From Paenibacillus hamazuiensis (lineage in GTDB: Bacteria; Bacillota; Bacilli; Paenibacillales; NBRC-103111), in NCBI RefSeq assembly GCF_023276405.1, contig NZ_JALRMO010000001.1:620001-684000 (forward strand): a stretch of 64,000 bases of DNA. Direction: 5' to 3'. Numbering within the stretch: position 1 is the stretch's first letter; every line of letters starts with the position of its first letter. The notes under the pieces are model-generated. The model did no database searches. It had not been told where the DNA came from and was given only the letters and a program-made list of their open reading frames with translations. The translations under genes and the position numbers were made by a program. Positions 16,324 to 24,687 of this stretch are shown piece after piece.

Positions 16324-17061
16324 TCAAAGTATTCCGCCGCCGAACAGGAACCGGTACTGCAGATGCTTCCAGCGGATCTGATCGATCCGGACTCCGCCCG
16401 TTTCCTTGGAGGCGCAATGAATCAGTTTGCCGTTCCCCAAATAAATGCCCATATGGGAGATCGGCTTTTCCGCTTCGGTCAAACCTTGATAATCCTCAGG
16501 TTTGTTGCCGAGATAGCGGGTGAAAAAGAGCAGATCCCCCCGGCGGGCTTTGCTAAAATCGGTGTAAATGCGCTTGGAAAACGCCCTGACGTAAGCGGCC
16601 TGGCTTCGTGAATCCCACGGCAAATCCATGCCGAGAGCATCCAGATACACCCAACGGGTAAAATCCGAACAGTCAAAAGTCAACGGATTTGTGCGGTCCG
16701 AGCCGTATTCGTAAGGAGTGTGCAGGTAACTTTTGGCGGTCTCGATGACGTTTTCCGCGTAGCCTCCCCGCAGCGGTTTTACAGTCGGATCCGGAAATCT
16801 ATGGATAAGCGGGAAGCCGTGAGGGTCCAGCAAGGTGGCGGTTTGCGCTCTTCCTTGCTCCAGGGACCGCAGCAGCTGCGGCAAAACAATCCGCTCCACG
16901 CCCAGGTCGCCAACGAGCAGATCTTCGTCGCGTTCGGTAACCGCCGGATCCGCCATTCTGCCGTCCGTTACAAGTTCCTTGGCGGCCTGCTCCTTTTTCA
17001 AACATCCGGTAAGTAGAACTGCTCCGCATAAAACGGCTATCGTTATCCATTTTTTCGGCAT
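16324..17061 (-). CDS. Lipoprotein NlpC/P60 family hydrolase
   Basis: A 245-residue predicted lipoprotein: LLTGC at residues 16-20 is a lipobox with Cys20 as the lipidated residue. The C-terminal half is an NlpC/P60 papain-like domain with Cys131 (TFDCSDFTRW), His203 (ISHMGIYLG) and His215 (LIHCASK). Such enzymes usually cut gamma-D-glutamyl-diamino-acid bonds in peptidoglycan or related gamma-glutamyl or amide bonds. It is encoded 57 bases downstream of a putative amidoligase on the same strand, so one enzyme may make and the other break the same kind of amide bond. No terminator is evident. Confidence 0.88.
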   Translation of the reverse strand: MPKKWITIAVLCGAVLLTGCLKKEQAAKELVTDGRMADPAVTERDEDLLVGDLGVERIVLPQLLRSLEQGRAQTATLLDPHGFPLIHRFPDPTVKPLRGGYAENVIETAKSYLHTPYEYGSDRTNPLTFDCSDFTRWVYLDALGMDLPWDSRSQAAYVRAFSKRIYTDFSKARRGDLLFFTRYLGNKPEDYQGLTEAEKPISHMGIYLGNGKLIHCASKETGGVRIDQIRWKHLQYRFLFGGGIL

Positions 17062-17118
17062 TGCTTGGCTCCCTGCTGCGATTATTTACGTTTAGGATGC
17101 CAATATTTTGCCGATTTA

Positions 17119-18024
17119 TTATATCTCCCGCAAAAGCTCCCAACCCGTGGAAGGCGGTCCGAAAACAAACTTGCGGAGCGTCCCGTCGCCTGTTTGTTCG
17201 ATCGAAACGAGCAAGCCTTCCGGCACCGGGATGATGCTGTGAACCTCCCCATCCGGCACAAGGTCGGCTGCAATGGAAGCAAAGCCCGGCCGAAGCAGCT
17301 CCTCGAGCCACATTCTTTCGAGAAACCACTTCGGCGGCGCAATCGGCTTCGGAAATCCTCCGGCCGGCGCATCCAGCTCGGCAGCCATTTCTTCAGGGAG
17401 GCGGGGAAGCGTTCGGCCTGCCCCGATGGCGGCAATAAACCGCAAATACAATTCGACCGTATTCAAAATTTCGTCGTAATCCAAAGAACCGTTGGCGTAA
17501 CGGATTTCCACCGTGCCGATATCATACCACGCGGCCAGATTGATTCCGCATCGGTGGGATTGGGGCCGGCCGCGGCGGAGAAGCGCGTTCTCGCAAGGCT
17601 CGGATGCAGCCCGTCTGCGCATCTCCTCCGTAACCGGAGGGCAAAAGATCAAGCGGTGATCTGCGGTATCAACAAGCGCCCGGATCGAATCCTGGTACCG
17701 CAAAGCGGCGTCCAGCAGAGGCTGCACAATATCCTCTCCCCACGGCTCCAGCCCGACGTGCACGTGCAGGCCGCAGCTCCAATTGACGGTGGCGCCGTTT
17801 TCCCGCAAACGGGTCAGCATGACCTCGATTTGTCCCCGTTCACTCCACGAAAGAGGCGGCGGCTTCAGCTCGCTTCCCGATTCCATGCCGGTTTCGTCGA
17901 TTTGCATTTCATCCAGAGACATGATCCAGCCGGGCAGAAGCTCCACCTCTTGCGGCTTGCCGCCGATAAATTCGATTTCCACGCCAAATTTAAGACTTTT
18001 CCAATCAACCGTTTTTGGCCACAT
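17119..18024 (-). CDS. Putative amidoligase (Amidoligase_2 family)
   Basis: A 301-residue cytosolic protein beginning with KFGVEIEF (residues 12-19), the signature strand of the COOH-NH2 ligase fold shared with glutamate-cysteine ligase and glutamine synthetase. Further matches are SCGLHVHVGLEPW and RRCGIN/TVEIRY-type segments (here HRCGINLAAWYDIGTVEIRY), which carry metal- and ATP-binding residues. By family it would join an amino group to a carboxylate using ATP, making a small amide metabolite or modifying a peptide. The substrate is unknown. The NlpC/P60 gene follows directly, and a Gln-rich small protein is encoded divergently 247 bases away. Confidence 0.82.
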   Translation of the reverse strand: MWPKTVDWKSLKFGVEIEFIGGKPQEVELLPGWIMSLDEMQIDETGMESGSELKPPPLSWSERGQIEVMLTRLRENGATVNWSCGLHVHVGLEPWGEDIVQPLLDAALRYQDSIRALVDTADHRLIFCPPVTEEMRRRAASEPCENALLRRGRPQSHRCGINLAAWYDIGTVEIRYANGSLDYDEILNTVELYLRFIAAIGAGRTLPRLPEEMAAELDAPAGGFPKPIAPPKWFLERMWLEELLRPGFASIAADLVPDGEVHSIIPVPEGLLVSIEQTGDGTLRKFVFGPPSTGWELLREI

Positions 18025-18271
18025 TCGATCATTGCCCCTCTCTTTTCATTCATGGACGATTCGAAAATGAAAGGAGAGCGGGCGGACCACGGGATTAACG
18101 GGGGATTTTTTTTCTGGGCATACGGACCGCTCCTCAACAATGATAATTATTAAGGAAATTATATCCTTGCCGGTCGACGAATTCAATAAACGTCCGGTCG
18201 CACATGTCCGTATAGACTTGCCATCTTTTACAAAACCTTAGGGAAGCGATGATCGAGGAGGTGAATTTTCC

Positions 18272-18541
18272 GTGGCGCAACAATCCGGGCAAGACCAACA
18301 ATCCGGGCAAAACCAACAATCCGGGCAAAACCAGCAAAACGGGCAGGGCTCCGCACAGCAGCTCGAGCAGGCGGTAAATCAGGCGGCCCAGCAAGCGCAG
18401 CAAATTGCCCAGCAGACGAAGCAAGTCGCGCAGGAGGTGAAGCTGCAGCAGGCCCAGCAGCAAATCGACCAATCGTCCCAGCAGCTTCAGCAAGCACAGC
18501 AGGCTTTGCAGCAATCCTCGGATAATCAGCAGCAGCAATAA
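18272..18541 (+). CDS. Glutamine-rich low-complexity small protein
   Basis: An 89-residue protein starting at GTG 18272 behind an ideal GAGGAGGTG. About 42 of 89 residues are Gln. The N-terminus holds three QQSGQN-type hexapeptide repeats encoded by 18-bp units (18278-18340); the remainder alternates Ala and Gln in a pattern expected to form a helix or coiled coil. There is no signal peptide or membrane segment. It has a strong ribosome-binding site and its own hairpin, so it is a real gene rather than a chance frame. Spore-coat or matrix-associated proteins can look like this, but no family is recognised. Its proximity to an amidoligase that might act on Gln or Glu side chains is notable. 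Confidence 0.7.
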   Translation: MAQQSGQDQQSGQNQQSGQNQQNGQGSAQQLEQAVNQAAQQAQQIAQQTKQVAQEVKLQQAQQQIDQSSQQLQQAQQALQQSSDNQQQQ

Positions 18542-18545
18542 CGTA

Positions 18546-18573
18546 AAGGACCGTCCTGCGGAGGACGGTCCTT
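18546..18573. terminator. Shared hairpin between convergent genes
   Basis: Perfect 12-bp stem AAGGACCGTCCT/AGGACGGTCCTT with 4-nt loop between the Gln-rich gene and the convergent RpiR gene. The T-run is weak, so efficiency is uncertain. Confidence 0.7.
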
Positions 18574-18598
18574 CGTCAAATAACGATACCGTCATGCG

Positions 18599-19453
18599 TT
18601 AGAATCGTTTATTTGTTGTAGCTTCGCGGGTGCGTTGGAAATTATTTAAGTAATAGCTTGGATTCGTTAAGGCGAGTCCGGTCACGAGTACGTCGATAAT
18701 TGTCAATTGGGCGATTCGGGAAGCGGTTGCGTCCGTACGAAACCGGGTCTCTTTCGAAAAAGTGAATAAACTGAAATCCGCTTGCTTGGTCAAGGGCGAT
18801 TTTGAAAAGTTTGTGATTGCAATCACGGCTGCATGATTCTCTTTGCAAAGCGCGATGGCGGAGAGGATATCTTTATTTGCTCCGGAATGCGATATGGCAA
18901 TGACTGCATCTTCGCTTGAAAGCATGCTCGTCCCCATCAGCTGCATGTGATTGTCCAGGTAAGTAATGACGGGAATGCCGATTTTCAAAAATTTATGTTG
19001 GGCATCCAGTGCCACCATACCCGAGGCGCCGTTTCCCAGTATCATAATCCGTTTTGCTTTCTTTAATGCGTCAATGGCCCCTTGGAGCTGCAGGTCATCC
19101 AATATATGAAGAGTATCAAGAATGGTGGAAGAGGCGGCGGTAAATATTTTTTCTTTGATATGGCCAATGGAATCCTCGTCATTAATGTCCTCGTGCAACT
19201 GCTTGGCCGGACTCGACAGACTTTGCGCAACATCGATTTTCATTTCCTGATACCCTTTGTAACCGATTTTGCGGCAAAATCGAATGATGGAAGAATCGCT
19301 GCTTTTTGTTTTTTCGGACAGTTCCGTAATGGATAACCGAATAATTTCGTCAGGTTTGGATAGCAAAAATTCGGCAATTTTCTTCTCCGTGTCAGTGAAG
19401 AATTGCTGCGTCGCGTCAATTCTCGCCACGTAAGATGCTCTTTGAGTAATCAT
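18599..19453 (-). CDS. MurR/RpiR family transcriptional regulator
   Basis: A 284-residue regulator with an N-terminal RpiR-type helix-turn-helix (about 15-80: TDTEKKIAEFLLSKPDEI, then SSIIRFCRKIGYKGYQEMK) and a C-terminal SIS sugar-phosphate-binding domain (about 125-255: MILGNGASGMVALD, AISHSGANKDIL). It is transcribed away from a catabolic operon that starts at 19826, and a TTGAAG-N5-CTTCAA palindrome lies in the shared region. It most likely senses a sugar phosphate intermediate of that operon and controls both directions. Whether it represses or activates is not visible. Confidence 0.9.
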   Translation of the reverse strand: MITQRASYVARIDATQQFFTDTEKKIAEFLLSKPDEIIRLSITELSEKTKSSDSSIIRFCRKIGYKGYQEMKIDVAQSLSSPAKQLHEDINDEDSIGHIKEKIFTAASSTILDTLHILDDLQLQGAIDALKKAKRIMILGNGASGMVALDAQHKFLKIGIPVITYLDNHMQLMGTSMLSSEDAVIAISHSGANKDILSAIALCKENHAAVIAITNFSKSPLTKQADFSLFTFSKETRFRTDATASRIAQLTIIDVLVTGLALTNPSYYLNNFQRTREATTNKRF

Positions 19454-19581
19454 ACAAACTCCTTCTCCAGTCCCAAAAAAACTAGACTTTTCTAGGGATA
19501 AACATTACATAAATCCATATTACACGCTTAAATTGAAACTATCAATCTTCTTTTATTTTTGGTTAGAGTTTTAAAAAAATA

Positions 19582-19643
19582 TTGAAGATATACTTCAAAA
19601 AAATAAAAAATATCTTGAAGTTATTCTTCTGAATGATTATAAT
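19582..19643 (+). promoter_or_regulatory. Promoter of the RpiR-linked operon with candidate operator
   Basis: A near-consensus sigma-A promoter: TTGAAG (19615-19620), 17-base spacer, TATAAT (19638-19643). Upstream is a perfect palindrome TTGAAG-N5-CTTCAA (19582-19598), and the -35 hexamer itself lies within another CTTGAAG half-site (19614-19620). The placement suggests that the divergent RpiR regulator binds here. Confidence 0.7.
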
Positions 19644-19825
19644 CAAGGCGAAAGGAGGCTTCATCCAATTATTGCACCTTTAAAAGTGCATTTGATTGCG
19701 GATCGGTTGAGATAAGGTCATCCGCCCGATATGCAAACGCTTCCTATCGGGCTTGCTCCGCCAACAATTAAGTGACTGCCGTGCTAAAAAAAATATTTTC
19801 GAAGACGAGGGAGAGAAAGTTCCAT
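19644..19825 (+). other. Untranslated leader of the RpiR-linked operon
   Basis: The roughly 180-base leader contains an orphan AAAGGAGG (19651-19658) with no ATG behind it, a TGCAC-N8-GTGCA hairpin (19673-19690) and a perfect GCCCGATA/TATCGGGC stem (19724-19731 with 19745-19752). No known riboswitch class is recognised. Confidence 0.4.
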
Positions 19826-20863
19826 ATGAAGGCAGCTATTTTTCACGGACCGGAGAAAATCTCCGTACAGAACATCGCCGTACCGCAAATTAACGAGTTT
19901 GAGGTGCTGGTTCGCATTCGGGTCAGCGGAGTTTGCGGTACTGATGTACGTATTTTCGTCGGTGAGAAAACGAAAGGCATTCGGCCTGATTCCGTCATCG
20001 GTCATGAGATGGTGGGCATCGTTGAACAAGCAGGAAGCCGGGTTTCCGGATTTGCCAAAGGAGACCGGGTGGGCATTATGCCCGTGATTCCTTGCCTGAA
20101 GTGTCATTATTGCTTGAATGGGAGGGAAAACGCATGCGCCAACCGAAAAGCGATCGGGTATGAATTTGACGGGGGTTTTGCAGAATATGTGAAAATTCCG
20201 CAGATTGCGCTTGAAGCCGGCAATCTTGTGAAGCTTCCCAACCATGTTCCCTTTGAGCAGGCCGTCATAGCCGAGCCCTTGGCCTGCTGCATCAACGGAA
20301 ATAGAAAGGCCAACATTCGCATGAACGACACTGTCGTTGTCATTGGCGGAGGCCCCATCGGCCTGATGCACGTTCAACTGGCTAAAATTTCGGGGGCGCG
20401 CAAGGTAATCGTCAGCGAACTGCTTGAGCATCGGTTAGGCCGGGCCTTGACTGCAGGAGCCGACATCGTCGTAAACCCGCAGCGGCAATCGCTTCGTGAC
20501 GTCGTCATGCAGGAAACGGAAGGGCTTGGCGCCGATGCGGTGATTATGGCGATCGGCGTGCCGTCCATCGTACAGGAGTGTATCGAGCTGCTGCGCAAAG
20601 GGGGTACTATCAACCTGTTCGCGGGTTTCCCCAAAGAGGCAGGATGCGAAATTGACCCGAATTTCATTCATTATCAGGAAGTGCAGGTTAACGGAACTAC
20701 AGCCCTGACCCGCAGCGATTACTTGACGGCCTTGTCCCTTATCGCAAGCGGAAAAATAAACACCGGAGTTCTGACTACGCCGGGTTACACGCTGGATCAA
20801 ATCCGGGAAGCCATACTGGATGTCAAGTCGGGAAAAGGCATGAAATCCATCATTCATATGTGA
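19826..20863 (+). CDS. Zinc-dependent medium-chain dehydrogenase
   Basis: A 345-residue MDR-family enzyme. GVCGTDVRIFVG and GHEMVGIVEQAG near the N-terminus carry the catalytic zinc ligands, CLKCHYCLNGRENAC is the structural zinc loop with four cysteines, and VVIGGGPIGLMHVQLA is the Rossmann NAD(P) motif. Members oxidise polyols, sugar acids or L-threonine-like alcohols. The start at 19826 (MKAAIFHG) follows GAGGGAG; a GTG at 19772 would add an unlikely leader. It is the first gene of an operon with an aldolase, a kinase, an MFS transporter and a hydroxyacid dehydrogenase, so it probably performs the first oxidation of the imported sugar alcohol or acid. Confidence 0.88.
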   Translation: MKAAIFHGPEKISVQNIAVPQINEFEVLVRIRVSGVCGTDVRIFVGEKTKGIRPDSVIGHEMVGIVEQAGSRVSGFAKGDRVGIMPVIPCLKCHYCLNGRENACANRKAIGYEFDGGFAEYVKIPQIALEAGNLVKLPNHVPFEQAVIAEPLACCINGNRKANIRMNDTVVVIGGGPIGLMHVQLAKISGARKVIVSELLEHRLGRALTAGADIVVNPQRQSLRDVVMQETEGLGADAVIMAIGVPSIVQECIELLRKGGTINLFAGFPKEAGCEIDPNFIHYQEVQVNGTTALTRSDYLTALSLIASGKINTGVLTTPGYTLDQIREAILDVKSGKGMKSIIHM

Positions 20864-20914
20864 ATCGACGTTTCATAAAAATTTCGAAACTTTTTAAACC
20901 AAGGAGGATGTTTT

Positions 20915-21727
20915 ATGGCACTATTAGGGAAAGAAATTCGTTTGCAACGGCTGCTGAATAAAGAATCGGGCCGACTGCTGGCGGTCGCCGTCGATCAGGC
21001 AACGGCAAGAGGGATATATGAAGAATTAATGCCGATAGGCCGGAAAATCTCGGAGATCGTCTCCGGCGGGCCGGATGCGATGACCATGCACAAAGGCATA
21101 GCCGAAATGTGCTTTCCACAGCATGCCGGCAAGACGGCTCTAATTCTGAAATGTTCCACATTCTCGCCTTGGCAGCCCAATTATGACGCTTGGGTAACGG
21201 ACGTGGAGGAAGGAATCCGGCTAGGCGCCGATGCGATATCGATGGGTTGTATCGTAGGGGGAGACGATCAGCCGGAACAGCTTCGAAATTTGGGGCTCAT
21301 TTCGGGGAAAGCGGCGAAATACGGTATGCCGATGATTGCTCATATTTATCCGAGAGGCAATCTGATTCCGCCCGAGGAGAAGGACCATTGGAAGCATGTG
21401 GCTTATGCCGTTAGAGCAGGCGCGGAGCTGGGCGTGGATATCGTTAAGACGAAATACACCGGCGATCCGGAGACGTTCCGGAAAGTAGTCGAAGCAACTC
21501 CATGCAAGGTAGTGGTCGCGGGCGGGGAGAGCGGAAGTCGAATTGAAGACTATTTCCGGATGGCCAAGGATGTCATCGAAGCGGGGGGCATCGGCATTAC
21601 GTTTGGACGTTTTGTATGGAGCAACAGCAACCCGACGGCGATAGTCAAGGCATTGGATCATGTAATCCATAAGAACGGTTCGGTCAAGGAAGCTGTCGAA
21701 TTATATGACGAACTTAATCAACGATAG
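20915..21727 (+). CDS. Class I aldolase, DhnA/LsrF-like family
   Basis: A 270-residue TIM-barrel aldolase of the DeoC/FbaB/LsrF superfamily. VAVDQATARG near residue 25 is the phosphate/substrate loop and DIVKTKYTGD (residues 175-184) holds the Schiff-base lysine. The C-terminal VVVAGGESGS and GGIGITFGRF segments bind the phosphate. It would split a ketose 1-phosphate or bisphosphate into dihydroxyacetone phosphate and an aldehyde. It lies between the dehydrogenase and a sugar kinase, consistent with a dehydrogenation, phosphorylation and cleavage route. AAGGAGG precedes the ATG at good distance. Confidence 0.85.
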   Translation: MALLGKEIRLQRLLNKESGRLLAVAVDQATARGIYEELMPIGRKISEIVSGGPDAMTMHKGIAEMCFPQHAGKTALILKCSTFSPWQPNYDAWVTDVEEGIRLGADAISMGCIVGGDDQPEQLRNLGLISGKAAKYGMPMIAHIYPRGNLIPPEEKDHWKHVAYAVRAGAELGVDIVKTKYTGDPETFRKVVEATPCKVVVAGGESGSRIEDYFRMAKDVIEAGGIGITFGRFVWSNSNPTAIVKALDHVIHKNGSVKEAVELYDELNQR

Positions 21728-21764
21728 TGCTGCTTTGAGCAATGAGGGGAAGCGAGGGGAGCAT

Positions 21765-23273
21765 ATGTCTCACGTAATAGGAATAGATATCGGTTCCAGC
21801 GGAATTAAAGTGGGAGCGTTTGATCGGGAAGGGCATCTTGCATGGTTGGAATATGAGCCGTACTCTCTCCTATTTCCCCAACCGGGATGGGTGGAAATTG
21901 ATCTGGAGCTGATTTGGGAGCTCGTTCATAAGCTTGCAGCCAAAGTATGCAGGCAAGCGAGAGATCATGGCGGAGAAATAGAGGCTATTTCCATATCCTG
22001 CTTCTGCAACGCCTCCGTATTTATGGATGAGACGGGTAGACCGCTGTGCAACGGCATCATGTACATGGATCAACGGAGTTCGGAGGAAGCCGATTGGATA
22101 CGGCAGAACGTACCCGAAGAAATGCGCTTTGCCATTACCAAAAATCGGATCGAGCCGGGAATGTTTTCTGCAACAACTTTGTTATGGGTGAGGAACCATC
22201 GTCCCGAATTATATCGCAAAACGCACAAATGGGGGCATTTGTCGTCATTCATCCTGTATAAGCTTACAGGCGCTTTCGTGCTCGATTGGACGCAGGCTTC
22301 TTATACGTCTTTATACGATGTGGCGCGATATCAATGGTCGTCCGAGCTGACGGACCGGTATGGAATCGACGAACGTCTGCTCCCCGAGGTAGTAGCTCCG
22401 AGCGAGATCGTAGGCAGGCTTCTGGCCTCAAGCGATCTCCCCCTCGGGCCCGTCCCCGTCGTCGCCGGGGGGGCCGATACGGCATGTTCCTCCCTGGCGC
22501 TGGGACTGCAGCCCGGCGAGCTTTTCGAATCGGTCGGAACGTCGAATGTGTTAACTGTATGCAGCGATCAGCCGGACCGGTTCGATCCGCGTTTCATGAA
22601 CCGGTGCCACATCTTGAAAAATCGCTGGTTGTCGCATGGCGCCATGTCCACTCCCGGCTCCACCATCCGCTGGTTCAAGGAAACTTTCCTGACCGCTGCC
22701 GAACAGCGGAGCCGTTCCATCTTGGACGAACTCGCCCTAAGTTCGCGGCCCGGGGCCAACGGCTTGTATTTCCTTCCCTACATGTTCGGGGAACGGACCC
22801 CGATTTGGGATATTCATGCGCGGGGTACCTTTGCAGGACTCGATCTGACCTCGACGAAGGCCGACATGCTGCAGGCGATTTACGAAGGGTGCGCATACGG
22901 CCTAAGACAAATCTATGAAATCCTGGACCAGGTCTACGCACTCCCTTGCAGCGAATTCAAATCGATCGGCGGAGGCGCCAAAAACCGCCATTGGACGCAG
23001 ATCAAATCGACGGTGCTCGGCAAAGGCATTTATGTACAGGAGGTATCCGAGTCGGCAGTTTGCGGCGCGGCCCGGCTGGCCGGAAATGCCGTCGGATTCA
23101 GCAGCAGTCTTCAGGAGGCGGTTCCTTCAATCGGGAAGGTCTTGTATAAAGCGGAGCCGGATGAGCGTTTGAGCGAATTTTACGAACAGCGGTACCAATT
23201 ATTCAACGAATTGTATCCTTCCCTGCGGAACTTTTTTGCCAAATCTTCTTTATTGAGAAATAAGGTGCAGTAA
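21765..23273 (+). CDS. FGGY family carbohydrate kinase
   Basis: A 502-residue kinase. GIDIGSSGIKVGAFD at the N-terminus is the phosphate-1 motif of the ASKHA fold, and GGGAKNRHWTQIKSTVLG near residue 405 is the adenosine-binding FGGY signature. Length fits xylulokinase- and gluconokinase-type enzymes. It phosphorylates a ketose or sugar acid, presumably the product of the dehydrogenase encoded upstream, to feed the aldolase. The start at 21765 (MSHVIGIDIG) follows GAGGGGAG; the frame is open from 21705 but overlaps the preceding gene. Substrate specificity cannot be read from sequence alone. Confidence 0.88.
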   Translation: MSHVIGIDIGSSGIKVGAFDREGHLAWLEYEPYSLLFPQPGWVEIDLELIWELVHKLAAKVCRQARDHGGEIEAISISCFCNASVFMDETGRPLCNGIMYMDQRSSEEADWIRQNVPEEMRFAITKNRIEPGMFSATTLLWVRNHRPELYRKTHKWGHLSSFILYKLTGAFVLDWTQASYTSLYDVARYQWSSELTDRYGIDERLLPEVVAPSEIVGRLLASSDLPLGPVPVVAGGADTACSSLALGLQPGELFESVGTSNVLTVCSDQPDRFDPRFMNRCHILKNRWLSHGAMSTPGSTIRWFKETFLTAAEQRSRSILDELALSSRPGANGLYFLPYMFGERTPIWDIHARGTFAGLDLTSTKADMLQAIYEGCAYGLRQIYEILDQVYALPCSEFKSIGGGAKNRHWTQIKSTVLGKGIYVQEVSESAVCGAARLAGNAVGFSSSLQEAVPSIGKVLYKAEPDERLSEFYEQRYQLFNELYPSLRNFFAKSSLLRNKVQ

Positions 23274-23286
23274 ATCATTCGATTTA

Positions 23287-23300
23287 TGAAAGCGCTCGCA
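23287..23300 (+). promoter_or_regulatory. cre box between kinase and MFS genes
   Basis: TGAAAGCGCTCGCA matches the CcpA consensus TGWAANCGNTNWCA at all but one position, in the 37-base gap inside the operon. It suggests carbon catabolite control, perhaps as a roadblock ahead of the transporter gene. Confidence 0.6.
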
Positions 23301-23310
23301 AAAATTAAAA

Positions 23311-24660
23311 ATGGGGATGATGAGAAATATGGCAATGCCGGAATCTCAAGCTAATATTATTCCTGGAGTGAAGAAGAGATCGGGTTACCGTTGGGTAGTG
23401 CTTGCCGTTATTTTTTGCGTATATACCGTCTGTATGGCGGACCGAACCAACATTGGCGTCGTGCTGCCGTTCTTAAAAAAGGAGTTCACCTTAAACAACT
23501 TCGAGTCCGGCGCCATCGCAAGTTTTTTCTTCCTGGGGTACGCGATTACTCAAATACCGGCGGGCTTTTGGTTAGGCAAGAAAGGGTCGCGCGGCATCGT
23601 TTCTTTGGCCGTGCTTGGATTTTCCGCTGTAACCTTTCTGATGGGAACCATCGGCAATGCGGCCAGCTTGAAGTGGCTGCGCCTCGCTCTTGGCGTGACG
23701 GAAGGTCCTGCGCCGGTAAGTATGACGTCTACGATCAACCAATGGTTCCCTGCAAAAGAAAAAGCGACCGCCACCGGCGTTTATATCGCATCTACACAAC
23801 TGGCTCCCATTATTGTACCGATTGTTGCCACATGGATTGCAATCGCTTACGGCTGGCGCAGCGTTTTCTATTGGTTTGCCGTTCCGGGAATCATTCTGGC
23901 TGCGGTATGGTATTTGCTGGTAAGAACGAAACCCGAGGAAAGCTCTCGTGTTTCGCAGGGCGAATTGGAATATATCCGTCAAAGCGAAGCGGCCGACACA
24001 CAGTCCGTCGATCAAAAATCATTTGGCTGGCTGGATAAATTGATCCGGTATAAGCAAGTCGAACGCATTTCGAATGTCAAAAATTTGTTTAAATCGTGGA
24101 ACATTTTGGGCAATACCGTTACTTATTTCTTAATGAACAGCGTCGTTTATGGAATGTTAACTTGGGTGCCTTCGTATTTGGTTAACGCAAAAGGGTACTC
24201 GTTTATGAAGATGGGTTTCGTTTCTTCCACCCCGGCAATCGGCGGTTTGTGCGGAGCGCTACTGGGCGGATGGTTATCCGATAAAGTATTTCTGAAAAGA
24301 CGCAAACCGACCATGCTTCTGACCGCTCTGGCCACGGCGATTATGATGATTGTCGTGATCAACGTGCCGGATAACGTGACGGTGATCAGTGCGAGCTTGC
24401 TTCTGGCGGGTTTCTTCCTGAATATCGGTTGGCCGGCGTTCACGGCGTATCCCATGGGGTTAACGACAAGAGAGACGTATCCTGTTGCCATCGCTATTGT
24501 CAATAGCGGGGGCAATCTCGGCGGATTTTTCTCCCCGATGATTGTCGGCGCCCTTCTTGACGCAACCAACAGTTATAACTTGGCCTTCGGATTTTTTGCG
24601 GCCTTGTTGATGCTCGGTTTCATGCTGATCTTGACTTTGGAAGAAGCCGTTCAAAAATAA
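23311..24660 (+). CDS. MFS transporter, anion:cation symporter-like
   Basis: A 449-residue protein with twelve hydrophobic segments. CMADRTNIGVVLPFL after the first segment and the WLGKKGSRG loop match the ACS family (hexuronate, glucarate and galactonate transporters). It likely brings in the sugar acid or polyol handled by the operon. The first ATG at 23311 has no ribosome-binding site; ATG 23329 is preceded by GGGGATGATGAG and may be the real start, removing six residues without touching the first membrane helix. Confidence 0.87.
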   Translation: MGMMRNMAMPESQANIIPGVKKRSGYRWVVLAVIFCVYTVCMADRTNIGVVLPFLKKEFTLNNFESGAIASFFFLGYAITQIPAGFWLGKKGSRGIVSLAVLGFSAVTFLMGTIGNAASLKWLRLALGVTEGPAPVSMTSTINQWFPAKEKATATGVYIASTQLAPIIVPIVATWIAIAYGWRSVFYWFAVPGIILAAVWYLLVRTKPEESSRVSQGELEYIRQSEAADTQSVDQKSFGWLDKLIRYKQVERISNVKNLFKSWNILGNTVTYFLMNSVVYGMLTWVPSYLVNAKGYSFMKMGFVSSTPAIGGLCGALLGGWLSDKVFLKRRKPTMLLTALATAIMMIVVINVPDNVTVISASLLLAGFFLNIGWPAFTAYPMGLTTRETYPVAIAIVNSGGNLGGFFSPMIVGALLDATNSYNLAFGFFAALLMLGFMLILTLEEAVQK

Positions 24661-24687
24661 GTTGCACAGAATGAAAGGAAGGTATGC

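Noticed and set aside
16045-16611. A 188-codon plus-strand gene
   Set aside because: It starts inside the nested repeat element and runs antisense into the NlpC/P60 gene. The similar peptide at 55.7 kb exists only because the DNA element is repeated.
19644-19825. Riboswitch in the leader of the RpiR-linked operon
   Set aside because: Two small hairpins are present, but none of the conserved cores of known riboswitch classes is seen.
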